Notes: generated by a model not told the origin, from the letters alone. A stretch of DNA of 64,000 bases from Halobacillus dabanensis (GCF_900114165.1 NZ_FOSB01000013.1:16587-80586); one strand, 5' to 3'. Positions 16,209-25,356 are shown, counted from the first letter of the stretch. Translations and numbers: made by a program.

Positions 16209-17903
16209 ATGAGTTTACCATTCCATACTTATGGGCAAGAAACGCAACTGCTTCACGGAGGTCAGGAACCAGATCCGGCTACAGGATCACGTGCTGTCCC
16301 GATTTACCAAACGACATCCTATGTGTTTAATGATACCGAGCATGCTCAGAATCTTTTTTCACTTGCGGAACCCGGTAATATCTATACGCGTATCGGTAAC
16401 CCGACCGTAGATGTTTTTGAACAAAGAATAGCTTTGCTCGAAGATGGTGTAGCAGCGGTAGCTACAGCTTCAGGTATGTCTGCCATTACGATGGCCATTT
16501 TGAATGTTGCTAGTGCCGGAGATGATATTGTCACCTCAACACAACTATATGGCGGGACTTACAACTTGTTCGTCCATACTCTTCCGCGCTACGGAATCAA
16601 CGTCCATTTCGTTGATGGAAACGATCCCGAAGCCTATGCTGAAGCCATTACACCGAAGACCAAAGCTATTTTTGCAGAGACGATCGGTAACCCAAGTCTG
16701 AATGTGTTAGATATAGAATCTGTCGCTGATGTTGCTCATGAATATCACATCCCGTTAATTATCGACAATACTTTTGCCACCCCTTATGTATGTAAGCCAA
16801 TTGCCTGGGGCGCTGACATTGTCGTCCATTCTGCCACCAAATGGATAGGAGGCCACGGAACAGCCATTGGAGGAATCGTCGTCGACAGCGGCCGCTTCGA
16901 TTGGAATCATGAAAAGTACCCCGGTTTTACAGAACCGGATGAAAGCTATAACGGCATTCGATTCGGAATTGATGTGGGACCTGCAGCATTTGCGATCAAA
17001 CTCCGCGTCCAACTGCTCAGGGATATCGGTGCATGTTTAAGTCCACAAAACGCCTTTTTATTATTACAAGGGCTTGAGACGCTTCATCTACGCATCCATA
17101 AGCATGCGGATCAGGCGTTAGAAATCGCTAAATATTTACAAAGCCATGAAGGTGTCGACTGGGTGAAATATCCGGGGCTGAAAGATCATCCATCTCATTC
17201 ATTAGCAGAGAAATACTTTGATTACGGCCACGGTTCGATTATTGTTTTCGGTATTAAAGGGGATCGAGAAGCAGGACGTGAATTGATCGATAACACGACT
17301 ATTTGGTCCCATGTTGCAAATGTGGGCGATGCTAAATCTTTAATCATTCACCCAGCTTCTACCACCCATCAGCAATTAAGTGATGACGCGTTAAGTAAAT
17401 CCGGCGTCTCTGAAGAACTCGTGCGCCTATCCGTAGGGCTAGAATCAATAGAAGATTTAATCCACGACCTGGATGCAGCTATTTCACATGCCACCGGTTA
17501 TCAGAAGGCCTATGGTAAAGAGAAACATTTGGCAGAACAGACCTTAAAATCTTCCCTTGATCGTTCCGGAGGAGAAATTAGAAAGAAAGTCATCGGCGTG
17601 GTCCAATCCGAACACCTCGAGAACGAGCGCAAGAAATTGGCTCGATTAGGATTCGATGTCATCCTCCTCTCCGACATAAAAGAAGCTTTGAACCATCCGG
17701 AAGGAACTTGGGATGTCCTATATGTGGAAGGTTTGAATGAAGCGGATCGAAGTATAGCACAAGCAATCAAGCCAAGAATCTTATGGTCATATAAACACGC
17801 CACTAGTGAGGAAGAAGATGTTGTTACTGGACTAAGTCTTTATGAAGCGATTGTTAGTATTCGATCAGGACAGGACATTTCAACATCCCTTGTATCGGTA
17901 TAA
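16209..17903 (+). CDS. metY: O-acetylhomoserine sulfhydrylase with C-terminal extension
   Basis: Converts O-acetylhomoserine and sulfide to homocysteine, the direct sulfhydrylation route. The PLP lysine is K211 in HSATKWIGGHGT, with the SxxxK region and the LYGGTYNLF loop of the MetY class. At 564 residues it is about 135 longer than usual (about 425-430). From about residue 430 a linker (KAYGKEKHLAEQTL) leads to a small alpha/beta domain starting KKVIGVVQSEHLENERKKLA, not part of the PLP fold. AGGAGG lies ten bases before ATG 16209; a TTG two codons earlier is less likely. S-box controlled, 22 bp before metX. Confidence 0.93.
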   Translation: MSLPFHTYGQETQLLHGGQEPDPATGSRAVPIYQTTSYVFNDTEHAQNLFSLAEPGNIYTRIGNPTVDVFEQRIALLEDGVAAVATASGMSAITMAILNVASAGDDIVTSTQLYGGTYNLFVHTLPRYGINVHFVDGNDPEAYAEAITPKTKAIFAETIGNPSLNVLDIESVADVAHEYHIPLIIDNTFATPYVCKPIAWGADIVVHSATKWIGGHGTAIGGIVVDSGRFDWNHEKYPGFTEPDESYNGIRFGIDVGPAAFAIKLRVQLLRDIGACLSPQNAFLLLQGLETLHLRIHKHADQALEIAKYLQSHEGVDWVKYPGLKDHPSHSLAEKYFDYGHGSIIVFGIKGDREAGRELIDNTTIWSHVANVGDAKSLIIHPASTTHQQLSDDALSKSGVSEELVRLSVGLESIEDLIHDLDAAISHATGYQKAYGKEKHLAEQTLKSSLDRSGGEIRKKVIGVVQSEHLENERKKLARLGFDVILLSDIKEALNHPEGTWDVLYVEGLNEADRSIAQAIKPRILWSYKHATSEEEDVVTGLSLYEAIVSIRSGQDISTSLVSV

Positions 17904-17925
17904 AGAAAAGAAAGGAGAATGATGC

Positions 17926-18978
17926 ATGTCATTAAGAAATCCCACCAGCCATCCACGTACAATCAAGACGATATCAATTGGTTCTTTCACCTTCGAGTCT
18001 GGTGAGCAATTGCCGAATGTCGAACTTGCTTATGAACGCTGCGGTCCGACTGATGCCCCGGTCATACTTGTGTGTCATGCCCTGACCGGAAACCAGCTTG
18101 CCATAGGGTCAGAAGAAGAACCAGGCTGGTGGGCAGGGTTAATCGGTGAAGATTGCCCCATTGATACAAATCGTTACCAAGTCATCACCTTCAATGTCCT
18201 CGGTGGCTGTCACGGTTCCACAGGCCCTGCGAGTATCGATCCTAATACCGGAAAAGCGTTTCGTCAAAATTTCCCGAAAGTCACCGTTCGCGACATGGTC
18301 CATGCTCAACATTCCGCTCTTCAATCTCTCGGCATCAAAGAAGTGCAAGCTGTGGCAGGGGGATCGCTCGGAGGCATGCAAGCATATGAGTGGGGCCTCC
18401 TATACCCTGAATATATGAAAAAATTATTCATACTAGCTGCCACCCCCTATTTGAGTGATTATGGTATTGCTTTCAATCATATTGGCGCAAGAGCAATCAA
18501 ATGTGATCCAAATTTTCAAGAAGGAAATTACGAATCAAATGAACAGCTCCATGGGTTTGAAATCGCCAGGATGACCGGGATGGTCACTTATAGAAGTGGA
18601 CCCCTCTTCGAAAAAAGGTTCGACCGATCCCATAAAGCAGGAGATGCTTATGAAATTCAGTCCTACTTGGATTATCAAGGGGACAAAATAAAAGAACGTT
18701 TTGATGCGAATAGTTACCTTTACTTGTTGGATGCAATGAATAATCATGACATCGGCAGAGGGCGTGATGGCTGGGAAAATGCTGCAAAACAATATAAGGC
18801 CGAACTACACACTTTCAGCTTTGAACACGATTTATTATATCCAGACTCATTGATCCGTCAATTCGCCATACATCCTGAAAAATCCTCCCATTACCATATC
18901 CCGACCGATTACGGACATGATGGATTTCTTGTTGAATTTGAACGTTGGGGAAAATGGATCAAGGAGAAGTTAGACTAA
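17926..18978 (+). CDS. metX: Homoserine O-acetyltransferase
   Basis: A 350-residue alpha/beta-hydrolase-fold enzyme that acetylates homoserine with acetyl-CoA, giving the substrate for metY. The nucleophile is S147 in AGGSLGGMQA; the oxyanion and family motifs HALTGN (51-56), NVLGGCHGSTGP (90-101), and the C-terminal acid/base region DLLYP and YGHDGFLVE complete the triad. Length and motifs match MetX rather than the unrelated MetA. AAGGAG lies seven bases upstream. Second gene of the S-box operon; together the pair makes homocysteine. Confidence 0.95.
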   Translation: MSLRNPTSHPRTIKTISIGSFTFESGEQLPNVELAYERCGPTDAPVILVCHALTGNQLAIGSEEEPGWWAGLIGEDCPIDTNRYQVITFNVLGGCHGSTGPASIDPNTGKAFRQNFPKVTVRDMVHAQHSALQSLGIKEVQAVAGGSLGGMQAYEWGLLYPEYMKKLFILAATPYLSDYGIAFNHIGARAIKCDPNFQEGNYESNEQLHGFEIARMTGMVTYRSGPLFEKRFDRSHKAGDAYEIQSYLDYQGDKIKERFDANSYLYLLDAMNNHDIGRGRDGWENAAKQYKAELHTFSFEHDLLYPDSLIRQFAIHPEKSSHYHIPTDYGHDGFLVEFERWGKWIKEKLD

Positions 18979-19040
18979 AGTCATAATGTTGGAAACGAAG
19001 TAATAAGTTTCACTGCCCTCTTCAAATTACCAAAAAATAA

Positions 19041-19085
19041 AAAACGCGTGAAATCAGATGGAGAAATCTTGATTTCACGCGTTTT
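19041..19085 (+). terminator. Terminator of metY-metX
   Basis: A 16-bp perfect stem AAAACGCGTGAAATCA / TGATTTCACGCGTTTT with a 13-nt loop; could end transcription from both sides, as the next gene converges. Confidence 0.88.
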
Positions 19086-19123
19086 ATCGTTTAGAGGAAA
19101 GCTTCCACCAGACTTATTTTCAT

Positions 19124-20479
19124 TCAAAGTTCTCCCACTGGGACAACTTGGTAACCTTCTGAGTTCAACCTTTCCAACAGGAAGTCCACTGTTTCCACCG
19201 TATAGTTTTCAAGATCATGTAATAATATAATAGACCCGTCTTCTGCTTGCGATAGAATATCCTGCACAATTGTCACAGGCTCCTGTTCCCTCCATTTTTC
19301 CGAATAAATGGTCCAAGGGACAGCATTTAAATCACCATTATAGGCGATTGATGCCGGCTCACCGAACGGGAGGCGAACCAGGTCAGGATGTTGCCCGGTC
19401 ACTTGTTCAATAATTCTTTGTGTAGAGGAGATTTGATGATCGATTTCCGCTGCTCTCAAACGATTAAGACGTGGATGGTTCCATGTGTGGTTACCAATCT
19501 CATGTCCCCGAATTCCTACCTCACGTGCAATGTTAGGATAATAGCTCACCCTTTTACCAATCATAAAGAAAGACGCCTTCACTTCATGTTGATCGAGGAT
19601 ATCAAGGATCTTGGTAGTCACTTTAGGGTGAGGACCATCATCAAAGGTCAGTGCAACTTTCTTCTCGTTGGAATTCAGGTTCTTGTCTATGAAAGAATTA
19701 TTCATTTCCCCTGAGCTTATGCTTTCTTTCACTATATCTGCCTCTTGGTCTTTTTCAGTAAGCTGATCAATAGCTTTCACATAACTGGAACGCAGTAGAG
19801 AAGATACCTTATCAAGCTCAAGGAATACTTCTACAGTTTCCTTGTTTTCTGGGTTTTCAAGATAAACCATAATCCCATCGTTAAGGAGCGCAATATTTTC
19901 ATATGTTTCAGGCGTGGCTTCTAGCCCTTTGAAGGTTTGTTCATATTCACTCTCGTTTTCTTCTAATTTTTCAATCGTCCATTCATGCAAACGATCGACA
20001 TAGTAAATGTTATCTTTAAACAATTCTCCGATATTCAAGTTCTTACCAATTTTCTTATCAAAATTCATTACCGTTTGATCTGTAATGAGCTCTTCCCCGC
20101 CTATATCCATCGTTTCGATAAACCTTACAACGAAAAAGCGAGCATTCTGGTGAATCACTTCAAAATCGATATGCAGCTCATGCGATCCTTGCACTTCACT
20201 TGATCGCTTGCTCCTATAGCTTTCTTTTTTAAAACGAGCTTTTTGCTGGTTCACATAGTCAACAATTGTCTGATCAATCTGATTGTTCGATGTTTGTGGA
20301 TAATGGATTGTTATATGATAAGCATCATACTCTTCTATTTTCGTCTCCATCTTAACGTCATAGAAAGAAGATTCATCTGATACTTTTTTTTCTGGCTGCT
20401 CATTCGCATTAGCGATAAAGGAGCAACCGGAAGCGGTTAATAATACGAATAACAATGTATATATAATAGGTTGTTTCAT
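19124..20479 (-). CDS. PdaC-like polysaccharide deacetylase lipoprotein
   Basis: A 451-residue exported protein. Residues 1-19 are a lipoprotein signal ending TASGC (Cys19 to be lipidated). Residues about 40-245 look like the DUF4163/DUF3298 pair found in B. subtilis PdaC. The NodB deacetylase domain spans about 272-450, with TFDDGP (278-283), the metal-binding HTWNH, RLPFG and LLHD motifs all present. Such enzymes remove acetyl groups from peptidoglycan N-acetylmuramic acid or chitin oligomers and contribute to lysozyme resistance. Acts on the outer face of the membrane. Single gene, converging on metX. Confidence 0.88.
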   Translation of the reverse strand: MKQPIIYTLLFVLLTASGCSFIANANEQPEKKVSDESSFYDVKMETKIEEYDAYHITIHYPQTSNNQIDQTIVDYVNQQKARFKKESYRSKRSSEVQGSHELHIDFEVIHQNARFFVVRFIETMDIGGEELITDQTVMNFDKKIGKNLNIGELFKDNIYYVDRLHEWTIEKLEENESEYEQTFKGLEATPETYENIALLNDGIMVYLENPENKETVEVFLELDKVSSLLRSSYVKAIDQLTEKDQEADIVKESISSGEMNNSFIDKNLNSNEKKVALTFDDGPHPKVTTKILDILDQHEVKASFFMIGKRVSYYPNIAREVGIRGHEIGNHTWNHPRLNRLRAAEIDHQISSTQRIIEQVTGQHPDLVRLPFGEPASIAYNGDLNAVPWTIYSEKWREQEPVTIVQDILSQAEDGSIILLHDLENYTVETVDFLLERLNSEGYQVVPVGEL

Positions 20480-20602
20480 AGTTCTACCTCTTTATCTCTT
20501 AGTCGTCTCATAGTGTATTGTAACATAAATGTAACAATGACTTAATTATTTCGATATATTCAATTTATTTAATTTTTTCCATCACTATATCATACAACAT
20601 AA

Positions 20603-20640
20603 TGGCAGTATTCTTGAAGACTTGATTTCGAGGCTTTTGG
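20603..20640 (+). repeat. Isolated end fragment of the dispersed element
   Basis: GGCAGTATTCTTGAAGACTT then GATTTCGAGGCTTTTG matches the terminal segment of the elements at 40.6 kb and 46.7 kb (GGTATTCTTGAAGACTCAAT, TTTCGAGACTTTTG) but lacks the rest. Confidence 0.6.
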
Positions 20641-20659
20641 GGAAGAGGATGAATCCTAT

Positions 20660-20697
20660 AAAAAAGGAACTTCCTTGGGTGGAAGTCCCTTTTTTTT
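20660..20697. terminator. Terminator of the DUF4166-kynA operon
   Basis: AAAAAGGaACTTCC / GGAAGTcCCTTTTT stem with T-runs on both strands, 14 bp past the kynA stop. Confidence 0.8.
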
Positions 20698-20710
20698 GAA
20701 AATGTTGTGT

Positions 20711-21547
20711 TCAAATATTCGTGCGTATATCCCATAACTCAGGGAAAAACCTGTGATCTAATACTTTTTTCAAGTATCCCACACCAGATGATCCCCCGGT
20801 CCCCTTTTTATGGCCAATAATCCGTTCCACTGTTTTCATATGGCGAAAACGCCATTGCTGCAAACTATCCTCGATATCCACAAGCTTTTCACCCAACTGA
20901 TACAAATCCCAATACTTATCGACATCTTTATATACTGCCGTCCATGCCGCTTCCACGCTCTGATCTTTCTCATAAAGCTCTGTATAATCTCTATCCAGGA
21001 GTTTTCCTGTAATTGGAAATCCGGCAGTTGCAAGCTTTTCAATGGCTGCATCATATATACTCGGAGCCTTATAAGCCGCTTCAAGATGTTTATGTAATCC
21101 AGGATCCTTTTCATAAATTTTCAGTACATGTTTGGTTTTGTATCCTAATGCGAATTCAATCATTCGGTATTGGTAAGATTGAAAACCAGATGCTTGACCT
21201 AATTGATCACGAAATTCCATATATTCGGACGGTGTCAATGTAGATAAAACATCCCATGCCTGAATGATCTGTTTTTGTGTAGAGGATACCCGCGCCAGCA
21301 TTTTAAAGGCCGCCTGCATTTCTCCATTTCGGATAGATTCGATTGCTGCTTGAAGCTCATGCAAGATCAGCTTCATCCATAATTCACTTACTTGATGAAT
21401 AATGATGAACAGCATTTCGTCATGGTGTGCGGACCTTCTATTTTGTGCTGCTAGAAGAGTATCCAAATTCAAATACTCTCCGTAAGTCATCCGATCGGAA
21501 AAGTCCGTATGCACTTCCTCTTCACCATTATTTCGCCGATCTTTCAT
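20711..21547 (-). CDS. kynA: Tryptophan 2,3-dioxygenase
   Basis: A 278-residue heme enzyme that opens the indole ring of tryptophan to N-formylkynurenine. The N-terminal block [20 protein letters not shown] followed by [19 protein letters not shown] is the tryptophan dioxygenase signature, including the first active-site histidine; [10 protein letters not shown] and the C-terminal [13 protein letters not shown] region also match. The usual kynU and kynB partners are not in the window; instead the gene follows a DUF4166 gene by 14 bp and ends in a strong terminator. AAAGGAGTGAGG lies upstream of the ATG. Confidence 0.95.
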   Translation of the reverse strand: MKDRRNNGEEEVHTDFSDRMTYGEYLNLDTLLAAQNRRSAHHDEMLFIIIHQVSELWMKLILHELQAAIESIRNGEMQAAFKMLARVSSTQKQIIQAWDVLSTLTPSEYMEFRDQLGQASGFQSYQYRMIEFALGYKTKHVLKIYEKDPGLHKHLEAAYKAPSIYDAAIEKLATAGFPITGKLLDRDYTELYEKDQSVEAAWTAVYKDVDKYWDLYQLGEKLVDIEDSLQQWRFRHMKTVERIIGHKKGTGGSSGVGYLKKVLDHRFFPELWDIRTNI

Positions 21548-21561
21548 ATCGCCTCACTCCT

Positions 21562-22206
21562 TTAATCTATAACGCCACGTTCAGGGATGTTTTTATAAGT
21601 CATCGGCAAAAATTCTGTGTGTACCATTCCTTCATACATAAGCAGCGTACCAAGAAGAGGATGTTCAGCATGGACATGGACTCGAAAAGCACCTTCTACC
21701 TCATCGTAATGTTCATAAACACTCGTCTTCGGAGTTATCATAGAAAGGATACCGTCCACATTCACCGCTTTTGACTCCATGTATAATCCACCTTGGGCTG
21801 TCACATGAAGATCAAGTTCTGTTTGTACAAAACCCGATTTCCCAAGATCGTCAACGATACACTTTCTCTCTTCATCGTATCTCATTGCTGCATCGAACCC
21901 GCGGATAGCATAAGGAAAGAAAAAACGACGAATCCAGCTTACCGTTTCTCGTCCTTGTTCATCTGCATATACATAGTTTTCTAAAGTGAAAGGAACGTCC
22001 TTTCCTCTCTCAGCAAAAATAAGATAATCTTTCACACCGATTTGTAATAACGGACGGATAAACGGATTTGTTCCTCTGATTTCAGTCATTCGGCCCTGGC
22101 CGAGAACCATCAAATTTTGCTTACTTGTTAACCCATACTTTTTTTGCATCTCTGGATGAAGTCTATGAAATTGCTCTCCTAAAGCTCGGTGATAGATGGA
22201 TTTCAT
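21562..22206 (-). CDS. DUF4166 domain protein
   Basis: A 214-residue soluble protein made largely of a DUF4166 domain. The opening IYHRALGEQFHRLHPEMQKK and the later GRETVSWIRRFFF and EGGLYMES-type strand (here AQGGLYMESKAV) fit that family, which is predicted to be a beta-rich lipid/steroid-binding-like fold of unknown role. The ATG at 22206 has GAAGGGAG seven bases upstream; the longer frame runs into upstream non-coding sequence. It is the first gene of an operon with kynA (14-bp gap), an association that may hint at a role around tryptophan breakdown, although this is only inference. Confidence 0.78.
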   Translation of the reverse strand: MKSIYHRALGEQFHRLHPEMQKKYGLTSKQNLMVLGQGRMTEIRGTNPFIRPLLQIGVKDYLIFAERGKDVPFTLENYVYADEQGRETVSWIRRFFFPYAIRGFDAAMRYDEERKCIVDDLGKSGFVQTELDLHVTAQGGLYMESKAVNVDGILSMITPKTSVYEHYDEVEGAFRVHVHAEHPLLGTLLMYEGMVHTEFLPMTYKNIPERGVID

Positions 22207-22493
22207 GTCTAAACTCCCTTCTGAAAACAAGTTCCTTTGTCTCCCGATTTTGATTATTTTCAGTTTTTCAACTGCCGCGTATAAATGCTTGTCCAGTAAG
22301 AAACCCTTGATTTTGAGGTTCTGATATTTGTGTTCCAAATAACACAAGGCATTTAAGTAAATGATTCATAAAGATAAGTTCTCTATTCCTTCTGTGATGA
22401 ATATGATTTGAGTCAGGAACCTAAATTATACCCATAAATCTATGTATTGGCATTATACCACAAGAAACCGTTTACCTAATAAGGGTGTACTAA

Positions 22494-22525
22494 AATAAAG
22501 ACCTGCGTGTGTAGCAGGTCTTTAT
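22494..22525. terminator. Symmetric terminator hairpin
   Basis: ATAAAGACCTGC / GCAGGTCTTTAT stem with a six-base loop. On the minus strand it lies about 300 bp after the RQC-domain gene, beyond the tandem repeats. Confidence 0.7.
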
Positions 22526-22556
22526 CCATGGCCATACAAGACGGCACGATCTTTAA

Positions 22557-22827
22557 GTCTCCCAAGGCGTTTGCGTTTTTCTTTTGTCCAGCTCCAACGC
22601 CTAGACACTCGAGGCATAAGTCGTTCATCTCCGTGAAGAAAGTACACTTCACTGCGCTGCTCGTCTTATGCTTTTCGTGTCTCCCAAGGCGTTTGCGCTT
22701 TTCTTTTATCCAGCTCCAACGCCTAGACACTCGAGGCATAAGTCGTTCACCTCCGTGAAGAAAGTACACTTCACTGCGCTGCTCGTCTTATGCTTTTCGT
22801 GTCTCCCAAGGCGTTTGCGCTTTTCTT
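22557..22827. repeat. 122-bp tandem repeats (2.2 copies)
   Basis: Copies begin at 22557, 22679 and 22801 with GTCTCCCAAGGCGTTTGCG; the period is exactly 122 bp and the first two copies differ at only a few bases. The third is cut after 27 bases and ends 2 bp from the stop codon of the RQC gene. Each unit holds long inverted arms: CGCCTAGACACTCGAGGCAT-AAG pairs imperfectly with CTTATGCTTTTCGTGTCTCC-CAAGGCG, so each can fold into a large hairpin. Repeats starting TCCAGCTCCAACGCCTAG are widespread between Bacillaceae genes. Apparent ORFs here are by-products of the repeat. Confidence 0.9.
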
Positions 22828-22828
22828 A

Positions 22829-24355
22829 TCACATGACTTCTTCTGCATAGTCACTTACGGAGTACCCTTTTTGTTGTTTCATGAGCCATCCTTGTTTTTC
22901 TAATTGGTTGAAAAGTTTCTGGATGTGTTTTTCTGGCCAATTGGATAACAGTCCGAACCAACGTGTTTCATGGAGTTTTAGGCTTCTTAACTTGTTTGTC
23001 GCTTTTCCTGCAAGTACTTGGACGAGTGTATGTGCAGGGTAATCCGTTCCATAATAATAAATCAAATCCAGCACCTGCTGGGTTTCTGAATAATTTAATT
23101 GACGACCTTTGACTGTAATGATAATATCATTCTCTTCGTAACGAACGTCTTCAAGTTTATTTTTCAATTGTTCGAGGACGTGACTTGTCATCGGATACAC
23201 ATGTTCTGGAACGATTTTTTTCCATTCGCGAAGCTCTTTGAGCATTTTGACATTGTCCATTTGTACACAAGCTAACCAAAGAAGCTCTGAATCAACCTTT
23301 TGTTCCGGAATATGGGTCCGGCTCAACTTATCGTACATATCCAACAGTGGGTAAGACTTTAAGTTTTCTTCTTTTCTTTGATATCTTTCAATTTGATGGA
23401 TAACTTCAAGACTCTCGTCTAAAGTCTTCCTTGCTACACTTAATTGCTTTTTCAATGACCTCAGTTGATCAAGCTGTTCTAAAAGACGTTCATTCTGTGC
23501 AGCTATTTCATTAAATTGCTTCTCTATTGTGCCTACTCGTTTGCAGGCTCTTTCCACGTCGAACTCTTCATCAAATGTGACTTGATCTTCGTCCACATAA
23601 TAGTACAAGTTAAAGTCACATGTTTCACAGTAACAGCATATGCATCGATGGGTAGCATCAAATTCTAATGTTTTGTTGTGAGTGCAACTGGAATGCTTGC
23701 CTTTCAACCACTCCTCCGGCAAGGAACGGAATGGCCGCATTACAATCTCGACACGGTGCCGCCAGTAGGAGATATCTTCTGGATAATTCAATACCGAAAT
23801 GAGTGAGGATTGATTCATCACTTCCACAGCATCGATGACAGGACGTTTTTCATGGAACAATTGGACAATCGGATGATTATGAAAAGCAGCCGCTATTCTC
23901 GATAACCAATATTCTTGGTCGTGTTCACTTATATAAGATAAGAACAGATAATCTTCCAGCACTTCTCCGACATGATCATAAAGTTGTTCAGAGGAGAGCT
24001 GTGTGAAATCTGTTGAATATAAAAATTTCTCTTTCAGAGGTAGTCCATGTCCTTCCGGCAAAGACCTCCATAAAAATAACTCTGGGCGCAACAAATGTGG
24101 GTGGATAGTTTCTTCTTTTTCAAAAGAAACAGGTAGGACAGCATTACCCGATAATCCCAAAAATGGGCGGATGCTCGTGATATCAAGAGCTTTGTCATTG
24201 ATTAGATCCACGATCGCGTCGTTCAGCCTGGATAGTAACCCCCGTTCAAATTTATGTCCTATCGACCGAATGTGTTTATTTTTCTTTCCGATCGGCACAA
24301 GTACTATATACGGGTATCTTTGATCCTGGTAAGCAATCCTATTTGGCAGTCCCAT
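22829..24355 (-). CDS. Orphan RQC-domain DNA-binding protein
   Basis: A 508-residue protein without a helicase motor. The C-terminal 85 residues (from about 418: SETQQVLDLIYYYGTDYPA ... TRWFGLLSNWPEKHIQKLF ... GYSV) resemble the RQC winged-helix domain that follows RecQ helicase cores. In the middle (about 222-250) a cysteine cluster SCTH..., CICCYCETC suggests a zinc knuckle, followed by a coiled coil at about 275-335. The N-terminal 220 residues are unrecognised. It seems to belong with the Firmicutes proteins named RQC-minor, whose function is unknown to me. Its 3' end abuts the tandem repeats. Confidence 0.7.
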   Translation of the reverse strand: MGLPNRIAYQDQRYPYIVLVPIGKKNKHIRSIGHKFERGLLSRLNDAIVDLINDKALDITSIRPFLGLSGNAVLPVSFEKEETIHPHLLRPELFLWRSLPEGHGLPLKEKFLYSTDFTQLSSEQLYDHVGEVLEDYLFLSYISEHDQEYWLSRIAAAFHNHPIVQLFHEKRPVIDAVEVMNQSSLISVLNYPEDISYWRHRVEIVMRPFRSLPEEWLKGKHSSCTHNKTLEFDATHRCICCYCETCDFNLYYYVDEDQVTFDEEFDVERACKRVGTIEKQFNEIAAQNERLLEQLDQLRSLKKQLSVARKTLDESLEVIHQIERYQRKEENLKSYPLLDMYDKLSRTHIPEQKVDSELLWLACVQMDNVKMLKELREWKKIVPEHVYPMTSHVLEQLKNKLEDVRYEENDIIITVKGRQLNYSETQQVLDLIYYYGTDYPAHTLVQVLAGKATNKLRSLKLHETRWFGLLSNWPEKHIQKLFNQLEKQGWLMKQQKGYSVSDYAEEVM

Positions 24356-24438
24356 AATGAATTCCCCTTTGAATAAGGATTTACTACTATTATAGAAAAA
24401 GTATTACAATGTACCAATAAATATAAGTAAAATGGGCG

Positions 24439-25137
24439 TCAAACCGTTAAAATTTCCACGGAATACCCAATGAACAACCCTGATTCAACAACCCCCGGGA
24501 TAGCACTCAGCTCTTTTTCCAAATCATTGCCTATATGATGGAACTTAGCATCCAAAAGGAAATTGCCAGCTTCCGTAAGAACCGGACCATCTTTAGCTGC
24601 AGCCATTCTTAAATGAACCTCCTCACAAGGAAAATCTCCGAGAGCCGTTTCTACAATATGGACGGCTCTCGGGTCTATTTCCAAAGGTACAGAGAATTTC
24701 TCTCCTAATTTCGTGACGTGTTTACTCTCATCTACTAAAATGTACGTTTTTGGTGAGCTTGCCATCACGAGTTTCTCTGCAAAAAGGGCTCCACCTCTTC
24801 CTTTGATGAGTCGTCTCTGGTCATCGACTTCATCTGCCCCATCGAAGCCCCAATCCGGTCGAGCTGCTACAAGCGAAGTTGTTGTCAGACCAAGGTAGCT
24901 GCAATTCATCTCTGCTTCCTTTGATGTTGGAATCGCCAATATATCAAGCTGTTCTTCCGCAACCCTTGAGGCTATCTTTCGCAAAGCAAGATAAGAAGTC
25001 GATCCAGAACCAATGCCAATCGTATCCCCATTTTTCACGAACTGACTGACTTGCTCAGCTACATGCTCTTTGTTCCTTAGGTTGGATATCTCTCCTGACC
25101 ACAAGGCATTACTAGCGATTTTATTTTCCCATTTCAC
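24439..25137 (-). CDS. rpiA: Ribose-5-phosphate isomerase A
   Basis: A 232-residue cytosolic enzyme interconverting ribose 5-phosphate and ribulose 5-phosphate in the pentose phosphate pathway. The phosphate-binding TIGIGSGST (about residues 34-42), DGADEVD (about 90-96) with the catalytic acid and KGRGGAL (about 101-107) with the catalytic lysine are all intact. The start chosen is GTG 25137, with AGGGGTGAT eight bases upstream; the ORF open to 25221 codes a hydrophobic leader not found in the family. Single gene; promoter not evident. Confidence 0.92.
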   Translation of the reverse strand: MKWENKIASNALWSGEISNLRNKEHVAEQVSQFVKNGDTIGIGSGSTSYLALRKIASRVAEEQLDILAIPTSKEAEMNCSYLGLTTTSLVAARPDWGFDGADEVDDQRRLIKGRGGALFAEKLVMASSPKTYILVDESKHVTKLGEKFSVPLEIDPRAVHIVETALGDFPCEEVHLRMAAAKDGPVLTEAGNFLLDAKFHHIGNDLEKELSAIPGVVESGLFIGYSVEILTV

Positions 25138-25356
25138 ATATATCACCCCTGCTCCTAGGTATTCCCGAAAGAATAAAAAAACAAGCATATGTCCGGAAAA
25201 GTGTAAGAAAGGGATGAGCAAGAGTACAGGACCAAAGGGATTGAGTTGATTTTACCGAAATGATCCAAACCTTTGTTTACTGTTTCAAGTCATTCTTTCC
25301 TCCGTATGTACATAAACTTAATATAATCCATTTTTGAATGAAAAGAGGAGATGAAA

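Noticed and set aside
16209-17903. The metY tail as a frameshift fusion with a neighbouring gene
   Set aside because: The frame is continuous, the junction is a normal linker, and metX follows with its own start; a genuine domain addition is simpler.
22557-22827. CRISPR-like array
   Set aside because: The units are contiguous 122-bp tandem copies without unique spacers, and no cas gene is near.
22476-22850. Three ORFs (both strands) across the 122-bp tandem repeats
   Set aside because: They exist only because the repeat unit is open in several frames; there are no ribosome sites and the repeated peptide segments mirror the DNA repeat.
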